Assembly: GCA_002451015.1 (NCBI GenBank)
Contig: DKBB01000227.1
Coordinates: 32,121 to 44,971 of the forward strand
Reading direction: 5' to 3'
DNA length: 12,851 bases
DNA from: Acidobacteria bacterium UBA6911
GTDB lineage: Bacteria; Acidobacteriota; UBA6911
Shown here one piece after another: positions 1 to 10,338 of the stretch. The translations under genes and the position numbers were made by a program. Under the pieces are notes generated by a model. The model ran no database searches. It was not told the DNA's origin and was given only the letters and a program-made list of their open reading frames with translations. Position 1 is the first letter of the stretch. Every line of letters starts with the position of its first letter.

Positions 1-2
1 CT

Positions 3-1799
3 GAAGGAGCGCGCCGAGCGTTCACGGAAGCTGAAAAGAAATATGAGGAACTGCAACAGAATCCGGATGCTACCATTTCCGAATACCTGCAATGTGCCAG
101 AGCTTACCGGTCCGTTTACGCCAGGGATCCCCACTACACCGATTCCGCAGATGCCGTTTATTACGAGGGGCTTCTGTACCAGAGAATGGGCAAACTTTTC
201 GATAAGCTGGAATATTACCACCTGGCGGTAAAACGGTTTAATTTTCTCGTATCCGATTACGGTGGAAATAATAAATGCCCGGATGCACTCAGGCGCATCG
301 GGGAAATATATTCTAATAACCTGAACGATCCGGACAAAGCACAGGAAGCGTACCGTATCCTCAAAAATAATTACGGTTATACCAAGATTCCTCCATCTGC
401 CGCCGTGTCATCTCCCGCCCCCAAAGTGTCACAAGAAACGAAATCAGCCGGGATGCAGAATAAGAGTATTCAAACGGAAAAACGAACCAGGATTCATAAC
501 ATTCGCCATTGGTCGTCCCGCGACTATACGCGTCTCGTCATTGACATGGATTCCGATACCCAGTACGAAAAATCACTCCTTGATAACCCCAGTCGCATGT
601 ATTTCGACATTTTCAATGCAACCTTGAAGGATGGCTTGCATAACCGTACTTACACCATAAAGGATAGGTTTCTTAAACAGGTCCGTGTGGCACAGTACAA
701 GCCCGATACGGTCCGAATAGTGCTTGATTTCACCAACTTCAAAACCTATTCGGTATTTAAGCTTCAGAATCCCGACAGGATCGTAATTGACCTGCACAAC
801 CATCCCGGGGAACAGGAAAAAGCAAATAAGCCACAACCTTTGAATCCGTCCTCTACGGAAACCTCCAATGCATCCGAGGCGGCTTCTCCTCCGAAAAAGG
901 ATCCGGATTCCCGGGTAATTCCGAAAGAAAATAACACGACAGAAGCAGTTCCGACTCAAGAACCCAAACCTCCGCTTATCGGGAAAAAAGTCCTTCTTCC
1001 CGAGGTGATCCAGAAAGATTTGCCCGATACTCCGAAGGCGGCGGAACCGACAAGCTACGGGAAACGTACGCTTACGCGTATGCTCGGACTAAAAATCGGA
1101 CGAATTGTACTCGACCCGGGACACGGCGGACATGACCTGGGTACGGTAGGACCGGGAGGACTGCTCGAAAAAAACCTGGTTCTGTCCTTGGCCTTCAAGC
1201 TGAAGGAAATGCTGGAGCAGAAACTGGGGGCGGAAGTGATTCTGACAAGGGATAAGGATATTTTCGTTTCCCTTGAAAAACGCACTGAAATTGCCAATCA
1301 GAATCGGGCGGATTTATTCATATCGATACATGCCAATTCGAGCCGTTCCCGCTCCATCAGCGGTGTGGAAACATACTATCTGGATTTTGCAAAAACCGAC
1401 TCGGAACGTGAAGTGGCGGCCCGTGAAAATGCAGGTGCTGGCAGGAGCGTCAGCGATCTGGAAAACATCGTCAAGCAGATCACGCAGGCGGACAAATCGG
1501 CTGAATCGAAAGAACTCGCCTCGATCATTCAAAAAAGACTCTACGGTAAAGCCCGAACCCTCCTTTCATCGACCCGGGATCGTGGAGTGCGGCGGGCACC
1601 TTTTATCGTGCTGATTGGGGCCAATATGCCGTCCGTCCTTACGGAAGTGGCCTTTATCAGCAATCCGAAGGTTGAAAAGATTCTTAACAATGAAATAAAT
1701 CGCGATCATCTGGCAGACGCCCTGTTTTCCGGGATTGAGGATTACATGAAAAAGCTGGGAAGTTATCCTATCGCCTATCGGACCAATCAAAATAAATGA
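3..1799 (+). CDS. N-acetylmuramoyl-L-alanine amidase with TPR, AMIN and Amidase_3 domains (5' end missing)
   Basis: Zn-dependent amidase that cuts the bond between N-acetylmuramic acid and L-alanine in peptidoglycan, acting in the periplasm. The frame is open from the window edge, so the true start and any signal peptide lie upstream; the internal ATG at 186 is not the start, because the codons before it encode TPR-like helices. Visible order (residue 1 = codon at 3): TPR-like helices about 1-130; AMIN domain about 163-268, which in this family targets the septum or cell wall; a Pro/Ser/Lys-rich linker about 270-355; Amidase_3 domain about 365-590. Zinc and catalytic residues are all present: H374 (DPGHGG), E389 (LLEKNL), H443 (SIHAN) and E548 (LTEVAF), so it should be active. 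The extra N-terminal TPR-like part is unlike E. coli AmiC and may bind a partner. The stop overlaps the next start (ATGA, 1796-1799). The family call is firm; the symbol (amiC-like) is left open. Confidence 0.93.
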   Translation, partial: EGARRAFTEAEKKYEELQQNPDATISEYLQCARAYRSVYARDPHYTDSADAVYYEGLLYQRMGKLFDKLEYYHLAVKRFNFLVSDYGGNNKCPDALRRIGEIYSNNLNDPDKAQEAYRILKNNYGYTKIPPSAAVSSPAPKVSQETKSAGMQNKSIQTEKRTRIHNIRHWSSRDYTRLVIDMDSDTQYEKSLLDNPSRMYFDIFNATLKDGLHNRTYTIKDRFLKQVRVAQYKPDTVRIVLDFTNFKTYSVFKLQNPDRIVIDLHNHPGEQEKANKPQPLNPSSTETSNASEAASPPKKDPDSRVIPKENNTTEAVPTQEPKPPLIGKKVLLPEVIQKDLPDTPKAAEPTSYGKRTLTRMLGLKIGRIVLDPGHGGHDLGTVGPGGLLEKNLVLSLAFKLKEMLEQKLGAEVILTRDKDIFVSLEKRTEIANQNRADLFISIHANSSRSRSISGVETYYLDFAKTDSEREVAARENAGAGRSVSDLENIVKQITQADKSAESKELASIIQKRLYGKARTLLSSTRDRGVRRAPFIVLIGANMPSVLTEVAFISNPKVEKILNNEINRDHLADALFSGIEDYMKKLGSYPIAYRTNQNK

Positions 1800-2887
1800 A
1801 ATTTTTTGTCTTTTTATTCACAGTCCTCCTTTCAACCTCGCCGGCAATCGCACAAATTGAACTCATCGCTGAGAATTATTTTCCGGCGGAACTCGAATTC
1901 GAAGAACTGCAGGGTATTGCCTCCGAAAGCCGTATCACCGATCCGGGCGAATTAAGCGGTGTCGAAAACGGAAGCCTGTTTGCAGATGTCGGCTTCGACC
2001 GTTATACGCAACGTACTTATAATGCGGAAAATTCAGGAATCCTGTCCATAGAAGTGGTTTCGCTTATCGATGCCCGTGCCGCCTACTCGCTCATGACCAT
2101 TCTGCAAACATCCGACGTTCATGAGGGACCTCCCGGAGACGCATACTCCTCCAGCTCCGGCAGCATTCTTTTCTGCAATGGGAGGAGATGGGTTCGTATC
2201 CGGGGGGAGGAAATACCTGATACTCTTCTGCTCCGCGTGGCCGTTTCCGTCAGCAATCGAATTGGGGCGCCCGAAGGGAAACTACCCTCCTTAATCGCCC
2301 TGCTTCCTGAAGCTGGCCTGGATATTTCATCCCTAAGGTACTTTCCCGGGACGAAATCTTTTACATCTTATTTTAAATCGAATTCAGACAGCATCGTTCA
2401 TATCCTTTCGGACATGGAAATTGCACGGGCGCGGTATGATAGGAACAACCAGTCGGGAATCCTTTCGCTTTTGAAGTTTCCGACACACCAGCTCGCCGAA
2501 GAGTATTTTGCCGAGCTTTCCTTGGTCGAGCCAACCTATGATAAAAACTCTCGTGTATACTTTCGGAGAGTCGGTCCACTGCTCGGCGTGCTTGAAGGTT
2601 CTTTCAATTCCGAAACTGCGGAAGACATCCTCTCGCCCATACAATACAGCTATACCATCCAGTGGATTTACAATAAAAGCGCAAAGTCCACCACGGTCTG
2701 GGGAATCCCCGTCAGCATACTGAGCTCTACTGTGCTGGCATTTTTTATTGTTGTTGTAGCCTGCATTTCATCCATTCTGGCTGGTATCGGACTTGCTGCG
2801 TGCAGGTTTTTACTGCGTCGATTGTTTCCCAAGAATCCTTTGGATAATCCAAAACGAACAGAAATTACCAGGTTGAAACTACAATGA
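1796..2887 (+). CDS. DUF6599-like exported protein with C-terminal membrane anchor
   Basis: Protein of 363 residues with no known biochemical function. It has a classical signal peptide (hydrophobic residues about 3-18, likely cut after SPAIA) and a body of about 280 residues. Features such as the 'ARAAYSLM', 'GSILFCNGRRWVRI' and 'IALLPEAGL' segments and the RYFPG motif resemble DUF6599 proteins known mainly from Acidobacteriota; this assignment is from memory of the family. A second hydrophobic stretch at about 303-337 is followed by a basic tail (RRLFPKNP). The body is therefore probably periplasmic and held to the inner membrane by a C-terminal helix, with a short cytoplasmic tail. The start is set by the ATGA overlap with the amidase; no Shine-Dalgarno is evident, so it probably depends on coupled translation. 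It overlaps the Crp-like gene by another ATGA (2884-2887). Being sandwiched between a wall amidase and a regulator suggests an envelope role, which is inference. Confidence 0.85.
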   Translation: MKFFVFLFTVLLSTSPAIAQIELIAENYFPAELEFEELQGIASESRITDPGELSGVENGSLFADVGFDRYTQRTYNAENSGILSIEVVSLIDARAAYSLMTILQTSDVHEGPPGDAYSSSSGSILFCNGRRWVRIRGEEIPDTLLLRVAVSVSNRIGAPEGKLPSLIALLPEAGLDISSLRYFPGTKSFTSYFKSNSDSIVHILSDMEIARARYDRNNQSGILSLLKFPTHQLAEEYFAELSLVEPTYDKNSRVYFRRVGPLLGVLEGSFNSETAEDILSPIQYSYTIQWIYNKSAKSTTVWGIPVSILSSTVLAFFIVVVACISSILAGIGLAACRFLLRRLFPKNPLDNPKRTEITRLKLQ

Positions 2888-3552
2888 AAGCAGAACAAAT
2901 TCGCAAAGTACCCCTGTTTTCTACGTTGACGGATGAAGAATTCAATTCATTGCAGCATATTTTCATTCAACGATCCTACCGCAGGAATCAGGTTATCTTC
3001 ATGGAAGAAGAGACAGGAAATTATATGTACCTTGTGCTCACCGGAAAGGTCAAAGTATCCAAATCGACTTCCTCCGGCAGAGAAACCATCCTGGCCATTC
3101 ACAAAGCCGGCGATTTTTTCGGAGAAATGTCCCTGCTGGACGGCGAAACTGCACCGGCAACCGTTTCTGCTATGGAAGATTCCAAAATAATTTCGGTCAG
3201 CGGCTCCGACTTTCACAAGTATCTTATGAATAACGAAAAAGTCCTGCTGCAGATCATCAACGTGTTATGCGGACGCCTCCGACAGGTTTGGCAGAAACAA
3301 AGCTTAAGTTCCAGCAAGGCCGACTCCAGAATATGTATGGGTATCTATGATCTGGCTAAACGCCATGGAGTACAGGACGCACACGGAACGATTATTGATC
3401 TTAAAATCACGCACCAGGAACTTGCTGAAATGGTTGGAACCTCGAGGGAAACGGTTACCCGGGTCATCGCCCGTCTGCGTGAAGAAGGCATCATCGAAGT
3501 CGACCAGCGCCGCATGACACTGCTCAAACCTCAGGCGCTGTTAAAAGAATAA
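2884..3552 (+). CDS. Crp/Fnr-family transcriptional regulator
   Basis: DNA-binding regulator of 222 residues with the standard layout: N-terminal cyclic-nucleotide-binding beta roll (about 5-120), long dimerisation helix (about 115-140) and winged helix-turn-helix (about 168-218). The recognition helix carries S187-R-E-T-V-x-R193. Its Arg/Glu/Arg trio matches the residues E. coli Crp uses to read TGTGA half-sites, so a similar operator is likely (inference). The ligand pocket GEMSLLDGETAPATV (about 80-94) keeps the conserved Gly-Glu but has Ala-Pro where cAMP-binding members have Arg-Ser, so cAMP may not be the ligand. The only two cysteines (129 and 151) do not form an Fnr iron-sulfur motif. 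The start overlaps the preceding stop in ATGA, making this the last gene of the amidase operon. It may report on envelope or metabolic state, but its signal cannot be read from sequence. Confidence 0.94.
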   Translation: MKAEQIRKVPLFSTLTDEEFNSLQHIFIQRSYRRNQVIFMEEETGNYMYLVLTGKVKVSKSTSSGRETILAIHKAGDFFGEMSLLDGETAPATVSAMEDSKIISVSGSDFHKYLMNNEKVLLQIINVLCGRLRQVWQKQSLSSSKADSRICMGIYDLAKRHGVQDAHGTIIDLKITHQELAEMVGTSRETVTRVIARLREEGIIEVDQRRMTLLKPQALLKE

Positions 3553-3637
3553 CCTGCCAGAAGACGGAACCCTTAATGCACATGCTTTCCCTGCGCAGGT
3601 GTCCCATCGCAAGGGGTTCCACTTCTGAAAATCGATT
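3553..3637. other. Convergent intergenic gap with inverted repeats
   Basis: The gap of 85 bases separates the converging ends of the Crp-like gene and the pabB fusion. It holds a 7-base inverted repeat, GGAACCC at 3566-3572 and GGGTTCC at 3614-3620, enclosing a 10-base palindrome CCTGCGCAGG at 3590-3599. These could fold into a bidirectional transcription-ending structure, but there is no run of T after either arm on either strand, so a standard intrinsic terminator is not supported. Confidence 0.35.
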
Positions 3638-5431
3638 CTATTCAAACAGGACGGCTTCCTGCCATTTGCGAACGGAATTAATCAGGTACACCTTGCGGAA
3701 TTTTTTTATATCGGAAAGATGTAGCCTGCGCTCGCTAATTTTCTCCTCTTTGAGCAGATGAGCCCGGAAAACGCCTTCCAGAAGTCCTGCATCAAACGGG
3801 GGCGTATAAAGCTCGCCTTCAATATCCACTACAATATTCGCAATGCTTGATTCCGTCAATTCACGCTTTTCGTTCCATAATATTACATCATCGTATTCCG
3901 GAAATTTTTGTCGAGCCGATTCATAGGTATGGCGAAAGGTTGTCTTATGGTAAAGGAATATATCTCCGGAACTCACAGGCTCTGCAGCCAGTTTGACCTT
4001 CAGTTTCCTTTTTGATTCCTCGGGAATTAACGGAAAATTCTGGATTTCAATGGAGCCGTTCCGATCGATCAACAAACGGACTCTCTGGTCTGTGCCTGAA
4101 AAATCGGAAGATTTTGCGCAGAGGGCTTTTTTTACATCTTGAATTTTCGCAGGATAATCGAAATAAACAGCGGAATCTGCCAGCCGTTTCAAATGGTAGT
4201 CCAATAAATAGTACCCGCCTTCCTGGGTCCATAGTATGGTCTCCAGCAAGGAAAATTCCGGCCGTTGTTCGGTAAGAACGCGTGCCTTCAAAATAGCTTC
4301 GGTATATTCGTCGCCACTTGCCGAATCCCATACAATCCCCCCGCCGGTTCCATATTCCGCGGTTCCATGACGCCGGTCGACAACCGCAGTCCTGATGGCA
4401 ACATTGAACTGGGCACTGGGCTCAGGGCCTATAAACCCTATGCAGCCTGTATATACATTCCTGGCCGCCTGTTCCAGATCGGCGATGATACGTGTTGTGC
4501 GTATTTTCGGAGCTCCGGTTATGGATGCGCAGGGGAAAAGCGCTCCTATGATCTCGGTCAGAGATTTCCTGGAAACCGCTTTTATGGTCGAGGTCATCTG
4601 CCACAGTGTCGGATGACGTTCCACCTCAAAAAGCTTCTCAACTTGCACGCTCCCGGCTTCAGCGACGCGTCCCAGATCGTTTCGTATCATATCCACAATC
4701 ATGAGGTTTTCTGCACGGTTCTTCTCAGAATGATGAAGCCATCCGGCCAGGGTCTCATCCTCTTTTAGAGTGCGCCCGCGTTTAACCGTACCTTTCATAG
4801 GTTTGCAGATCAGCTGATTCCCCCTGAAATTAAAGAACAACTCAGGAGAAGCGGAGCAAATTGCATATCGCCCGGTATCCACCCACGCGGCATATCCCGG
4901 ACTTTGCGCCCGCACCATTGAAAGAAAAAGATTCCAAGGATCTCCGGAAAAAGGAACCCTCAACTGAAGCGTGTAGTTCACCTGATAGGTGTCTCCAGAA
5001 TGAATGTGTTCCTTGATTCTAGAAATGGCACGGAAATATTCTGATTTGCAGACGGAAGGGGACCAATCACCCAGGGAATAAGTGCTGAAATCCGGTTCGG
5101 GTAATTGGATTATTTCCGGAGGCGGATATATACCGAACCAGAGCAAGGGAAAGTTTTCAGTGGTCCTGGTGTATATCGCGGGATCAAAAGCCGGGGACGC
5201 TTCATAACTGATAAAGCCGGCAGCATACCTGCCCTTTTCCCTTACCTGCGTTTCAATATCCTGTAAAACCGGTCGCACCTCTTCAATTTTCCCTGCTTCT
5301 ATTATTTGGAATGGGTTCTTAAAACAAAGCCATTGCGAGTAGGAATTATGATGGAGGACAACCTGGTCTTTTGTCATTCCGGCAGTCATATCCACAAGTT
5401 CCATTCCTTTATCCGCAGATGAAACACGCAC
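3638..5431 (-). CDS. pabB: Aminodeoxychorismate synthase component I fused to aminodeoxychorismate lyase (PabB-PabC)
   Basis: Fusion enzyme of up to 597 residues for p-aminobenzoate, the folate precursor. Residues about 25-390 are the chorismate-binding domain that aminates chorismate: SASPELFF (193-200), PMKGT (211-215, with the Lys typical of the PabB type), ENLMIVDMIRND (241-252), SITGAPK (303-309) and GTGGGIVWDS (361-370). Residues about 394-597 are a fold-type IV PLP lyase (PabC-like) that releases pyruvate; K496 in YHKTT is the likely PLP lysine, followed by ELTESSIAN. No glutaminase partner (PabA) is in the window. The start is uncertain. The longest frame begins at GTG 5431 with no ribosome-binding site; AAAGGA (5405-5410) abuts ATG 5404 but is ideally spaced (9 bases) for GTG 5395, and ATG 5389 and 5377 are also possible. 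It lies 68 bases downstream of ftsY, probably in the same operon. A PLP aminotransferase-like role for the C-terminal half is less likely. Confidence 0.92.
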   Translation of the reverse strand: MRVSSADKGMELVDMTAGMTKDQVVLHHNSYSQWLCFKNPFQIIEAGKIEEVRPVLQDIETQVREKGRYAAGFISYEASPAFDPAIYTRTTENFPLLWFGIYPPPEIIQLPEPDFSTYSLGDWSPSVCKSEYFRAISRIKEHIHSGDTYQVNYTLQLRVPFSGDPWNLFLSMVRAQSPGYAAWVDTGRYAICSASPELFFNFRGNQLICKPMKGTVKRGRTLKEDETLAGWLHHSEKNRAENLMIVDMIRNDLGRVAEAGSVQVEKLFEVERHPTLWQMTSTIKAVSRKSLTEIIGALFPCASITGAPKIRTTRIIADLEQAARNVYTGCIGFIGPEPSAQFNVAIRTAVVDRRHGTAEYGTGGGIVWDSASGDEYTEAILKARVLTEQRPEFSLLETILWTQEGGYYLLDYHLKRLADSAVYFDYPAKIQDVKKALCAKSSDFSGTDQRVRLLIDRNGSIEIQNFPLIPEESKRKLKVKLAAEPVSSGDIFLYHKTTFRHTYESARQKFPEYDDVILWNEKRELTESSIANIVVDIEGELYTPPFDAGLLEGVFRAHLLKEEKISERRLHLSDIKKFRKVYLINSVRKWQEAVLFE

Positions 5432-5499
5432 TGCAGAAACAGGGGGAGGGGCAATTTGAAACCCTATATTTATGATTGTATGGTCGGCATGCCTGGATC

Positions 5500-6471
5500 C
5501 TACTGCAGGGATGATTCGTTAAAAAGAGAATCGACAAATACCTCCGGGGAAAACTCCAGAAGATCCCCCAAGGATTCCCCTACGCCTATATATCGTACCG
5601 GTATTCCGAGTTCCTGGCTGATGCTGAATACGATCCCCCCTTTGGCGGTTCCATCCAACTTGGTTATAATGAGCCCGGTGATACCCGTGAACTTCATAAA
5701 TTCGCGGGCCTGCGACAAACCGTTCTGGCCGGTAGTCGCATCGATAACCAACAGCACCTCGTGCGGTGCGCCAGGTATCTTTTTACCTGCAACCCGGCGC
5801 ATTTTGTCGAGTTCCTGCATAAGGTTCCCCTTGGTGTGAAGTCTGCCGGCCGTATCGATAAGCACTATGTCGCTTTTTCTAGCCGTGGCCGCCGCTAAAG
5901 CGTCATGCAGAACCGCGGAAGGATCCGTGCCAGTTTTGCTCTTTATCAAATCAGCGCCGGATCGTTCCGCCCATACGCTCAATTGTTCAATCGCCGCCGG
6001 CCGGAATGTATCCGCCGCACATACCAGGACATTATTTCCGGCCTGCGACGCCTTCGACGCCAGCTTACCTATGGTTGTCGTCTTCCCCGTACCGTTGACC
6101 CCAACAATCATCCATACCTGGATATCGATTCCATCCCGGGGTAATTCCTGTTTCTCCTTAATATTCAGGATCGAATAAAGCTGGCTTCTGATTTCCGTTC
6201 TCGCATCTTCGGCTGTCTCGAGGAGTTGCTTTTTTTGTTTCTCTCGGATGGCGTCCATAATTTTCCCTGTTACGCGCACTCCAAGGTCTGCCGTAAGCAA
6301 TGTGCCCTCAAGATCGTCGAGCAACTCCTCATCTATAGTCGGTCTCGAGGAAAGCACCGTTTCGATCTTCCCGACAAGATTATCCTTGGTCGCCCCGAGG
6401 GCTTTTTTCATCCTAGCAAACAGGCCGGATCTATATTCACTCTGTTCTCCGGAAGACCTTTTAAATAACAT
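5500..6471 (-). CDS. ftsY: Signal recognition particle receptor FtsY
   Basis: SRP-receptor GTPase of 323 residues. It docks ribosome-SRP complexes at the inner membrane so that membrane proteins reach the translocon. Layout: short N-terminal lead (1-15), helical N domain (about 16-100) and G domain (about 115-318). GTPase motifs are complete: GVNGTGKTTT (124-133), DTFRPAA (154-160), DTAGR (206-210), TKLDGTAKGG (270-279) and GVGESLGDL (297-305). The absence of a second GTPase's M domain and the 'VRYIGVGE...FVDSLF' ending mark it as FtsY rather than Ffh. It lacks the long acidic A domain of E. coli FtsY, which is common outside gammaproteobacteria; membrane binding would rest on the short basic N-terminal helix. 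A strong ribosome-binding site AAAGGAG (6476-6482) lies 4 bases before ATG. The start overlaps by 11 bases the end of a small ORF that fills the space after birA. Confidence 0.98.
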   Translation of the reverse strand: MLFKRSSGEQSEYRSGLFARMKKALGATKDNLVGKIETVLSSRPTIDEELLDDLEGTLLTADLGVRVTGKIMDAIREKQKKQLLETAEDARTEIRSQLYSILNIKEKQELPRDGIDIQVWMIVGVNGTGKTTTIGKLASKASQAGNNVLVCAADTFRPAAIEQLSVWAERSGADLIKSKTGTDPSAVLHDALAAATARKSDIVLIDTAGRLHTKGNLMQELDKMRRVAGKKIPGAPHEVLLVIDATTGQNGLSQAREFMKFTGITGLIITKLDGTAKGGIVFSISQELGIPVRYIGVGESLGDLLEFSPEVFVDSLFNESSLQ

Positions 6472-6604
6472 GCCTCTCCTTTATTACTGATTCTAAGGTT
6501 TCAGGACGCACGATTATGAAATGCCTTACGGTTTCGGAATAGTCGAGGCGGAGCAACGTTTCCGGTTCCTCTTGCTCGAAGAGCCCGATGATGTAGTTGG
6601 TCAA
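6461..6604 (-). CDS. Possible small protein between birA and ftsY (47 residues, TTG start)
   Basis: Not recognised. The frame starts at TTG 6604, 18 bases after the birA stop, and ends at TAA 6461-6463, overlapping the ftsY start by 11 bases, so it fills the birA-ftsY gap like an operon gene. An in-frame TGA lies four codons upstream of the TTG, so the ORF cannot be longer on that side. The translation looks protein-like rather than random: it begins MTNYIIGLFEQEEP, continues with LLRLDYSETV and RHFIIVRPETL, and ends ESVIKERHVI, alternating hydrophobic strands and acidic or basic helices with a reasonable codon pattern. It has no signal peptide or membrane segment. There is no Shine-Dalgarno before the TTG, so it would depend on coupling to birA, and the ftsY ribosome-binding site lies within its last codons. 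It could be a conserved small cytosolic protein, the remnant of a longer gene, or chance. Confidence 0.45.
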   Translation of the reverse strand: MTNYIIGLFEQEEPETLLRLDYSETVRHFIIVRPETLESVIKERHVI

Positions 6605-6622
6605 GATGCTGATTCAGTATCG

Positions 6623-7606
6623 TTAAACCGGAAAGCGTTTAATACGGACATCGCCGGCGAGGATTGTTTCCCTGGATCCGTCCTCTGTCTGCACCAACAA
6701 AGCGCCGTTCTCATCGAGCCCGCACGTCACGGCAGAACGGCTTTGCCCGCCTTTCTCAATTAATATCTGCGCACCCTCCCACATTGTGGAACAGCGCTTC
6801 CAATTTTCCAGAACCTCCCCGCTCTTTCCATTTTCAAAGGAAATATAAACAGTTTGAAAATGCTTCAGAAACCCCACCAGAATCTTCCTTCTGGGAATAA
6901 AAATTCCGGCCGGTTCATCAATGCAAATGGCATCTCCGGCCATTTCAGGCGCGACGCTGTCCGGGTGAACATTGATTCCCACACCGACGACGACTGCCGC
7001 ATTATTCCCTTCGGTTATGGTTTCCAGCAATATTCCTGCGCATTTCTTCCCTGAAATCAGTACGTCATTGGGCCATTTTATATCTATATCCAGAGGTTGC
7101 GAAATAACCTTCGTATCGACAAGATCCTGCAGAGTCCGAACCATTGCAATGGAGGCGACGTGGGTCAGCAAGGGCCAGAACCGGGTCGACTGCCCGGGCC
7201 GGACGACTAAGGAAAAATACAGACCGCTTTTGGCCGGGGAAAACCAGATCCGGTCTCCTCGCCCTCTTCCCGCAGTCTGTTCTTCCGCGCATATCAGGGT
7301 ACCGCTTGGCACTCCCAGGCGCGCCTGCGCGAGGGCCTCCCTGTTTGTGGAATCAATTCTTAAAAATCCGTTGACTCTCAGCCCGTCCCATGCAAGATCC
7401 GGAGTTTCACGTTGAATCCAATACGGAACAATCTGGTCCTCATCGAACTGCAAATAAATCCTTTCATTTTCCTCGTTGATTCGGAATCCCCATTGACGGC
7501 AGATTTCCAGCTCCTGCATAACAACCGGCGATCCACCCTTCGGCAGTCCGGCTGCACCCACATGCGACAGATCGGTAAGAATGTCCGGGATTCGAATATT
7601 GGCCAT
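6623..7606 (-). CDS. birA: Biotin--[acetyl-CoA-carboxylase] ligase / possible biotin repressor BirA
   Basis: Enzyme of 327 residues that makes biotinyl-5'-AMP and attaches biotin to the carrier protein of acetyl-CoA carboxylase and similar enzymes. The catalytic domain spans about 78-270: DST (85-87), the biotinyl-AMP loop AGRGRG (112-117), KWPND (177-181) and GKKCAGILLE (186-195), with K188 at the place of the E. coli catalytic lysine. A BPL C-terminal SH3-like domain follows at about 275-327 (DENGALLV). Residues about 24-52 (SPVVMQELEICRQWGFRINEENERIYLQ, split by the turn at WGF) match the recognition helix and wing of the BirA HTH, so it may also repress biotin genes, though the first helices are short and atypical. 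The start lies 2 bases after the valS stop, so it is in the valS operon. No operator is evident here. Confidence 0.95.
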   Translation of the reverse strand: MANIRIPDILTDLSHVGAAGLPKGGSPVVMQELEICRQWGFRINEENERIYLQFDEDQIVPYWIQRETPDLAWDGLRVNGFLRIDSTNREALAQARLGVPSGTLICAEEQTAGRGRGDRIWFSPAKSGLYFSLVVRPGQSTRFWPLLTHVASIAMVRTLQDLVDTKVISQPLDIDIKWPNDVLISGKKCAGILLETITEGNNAAVVVGVGINVHPDSVAPEMAGDAICIDEPAGIFIPRRKILVGFLKHFQTVYISFENGKSGEVLENWKRCSTMWEGAQILIEKGGQSRSAVTCGLDENGALLVQTEDGSRETILAGDVRIKRFPV

Positions 7607-7608
7607 TA

Positions 7609-10281
<2,673 letters not shown>

Positions 10282-10306
10282 TGGAAACCTCTATTTCCTC
10301 TATTTC

Positions 10307-10338
10307 ATTATATCAGGCCGTAGAAACCCGTTTTTCAA
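10307..10338 (-). promoter_or_regulatory. Predicted extended -10 promoter for valS operon
   Basis: On the minus strand TGATATAAT (TATAAT at 10307-10312, with TG at 10314-10315) matches a consensus extended -10 element. TTGAAA (10333-10338) resembles a -35 box but sits 20 bases away, longer than the usual 17, which an extended -10 could tolerate. Transcription would start near 10300, giving a leader of about 20 bases with the valS ribosome-binding site. The -35-like box lies inside a short inverted repeat (10328-10342). Confidence 0.55.

Noticed and set aside
4265..4768. Plus-strand frame of 167 codons
   Set aside because: Antisense to the catalytic core of PabB.
5432..5499. Possible hidden gene or longer PabB N-terminus between ftsY and pabB
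   Set aside because: The frame upstream of GTG 5431 is open back to a stop within the ftsY end but has no ATG, GTG or TTG codon and a proline-rich, non-family-like translation.
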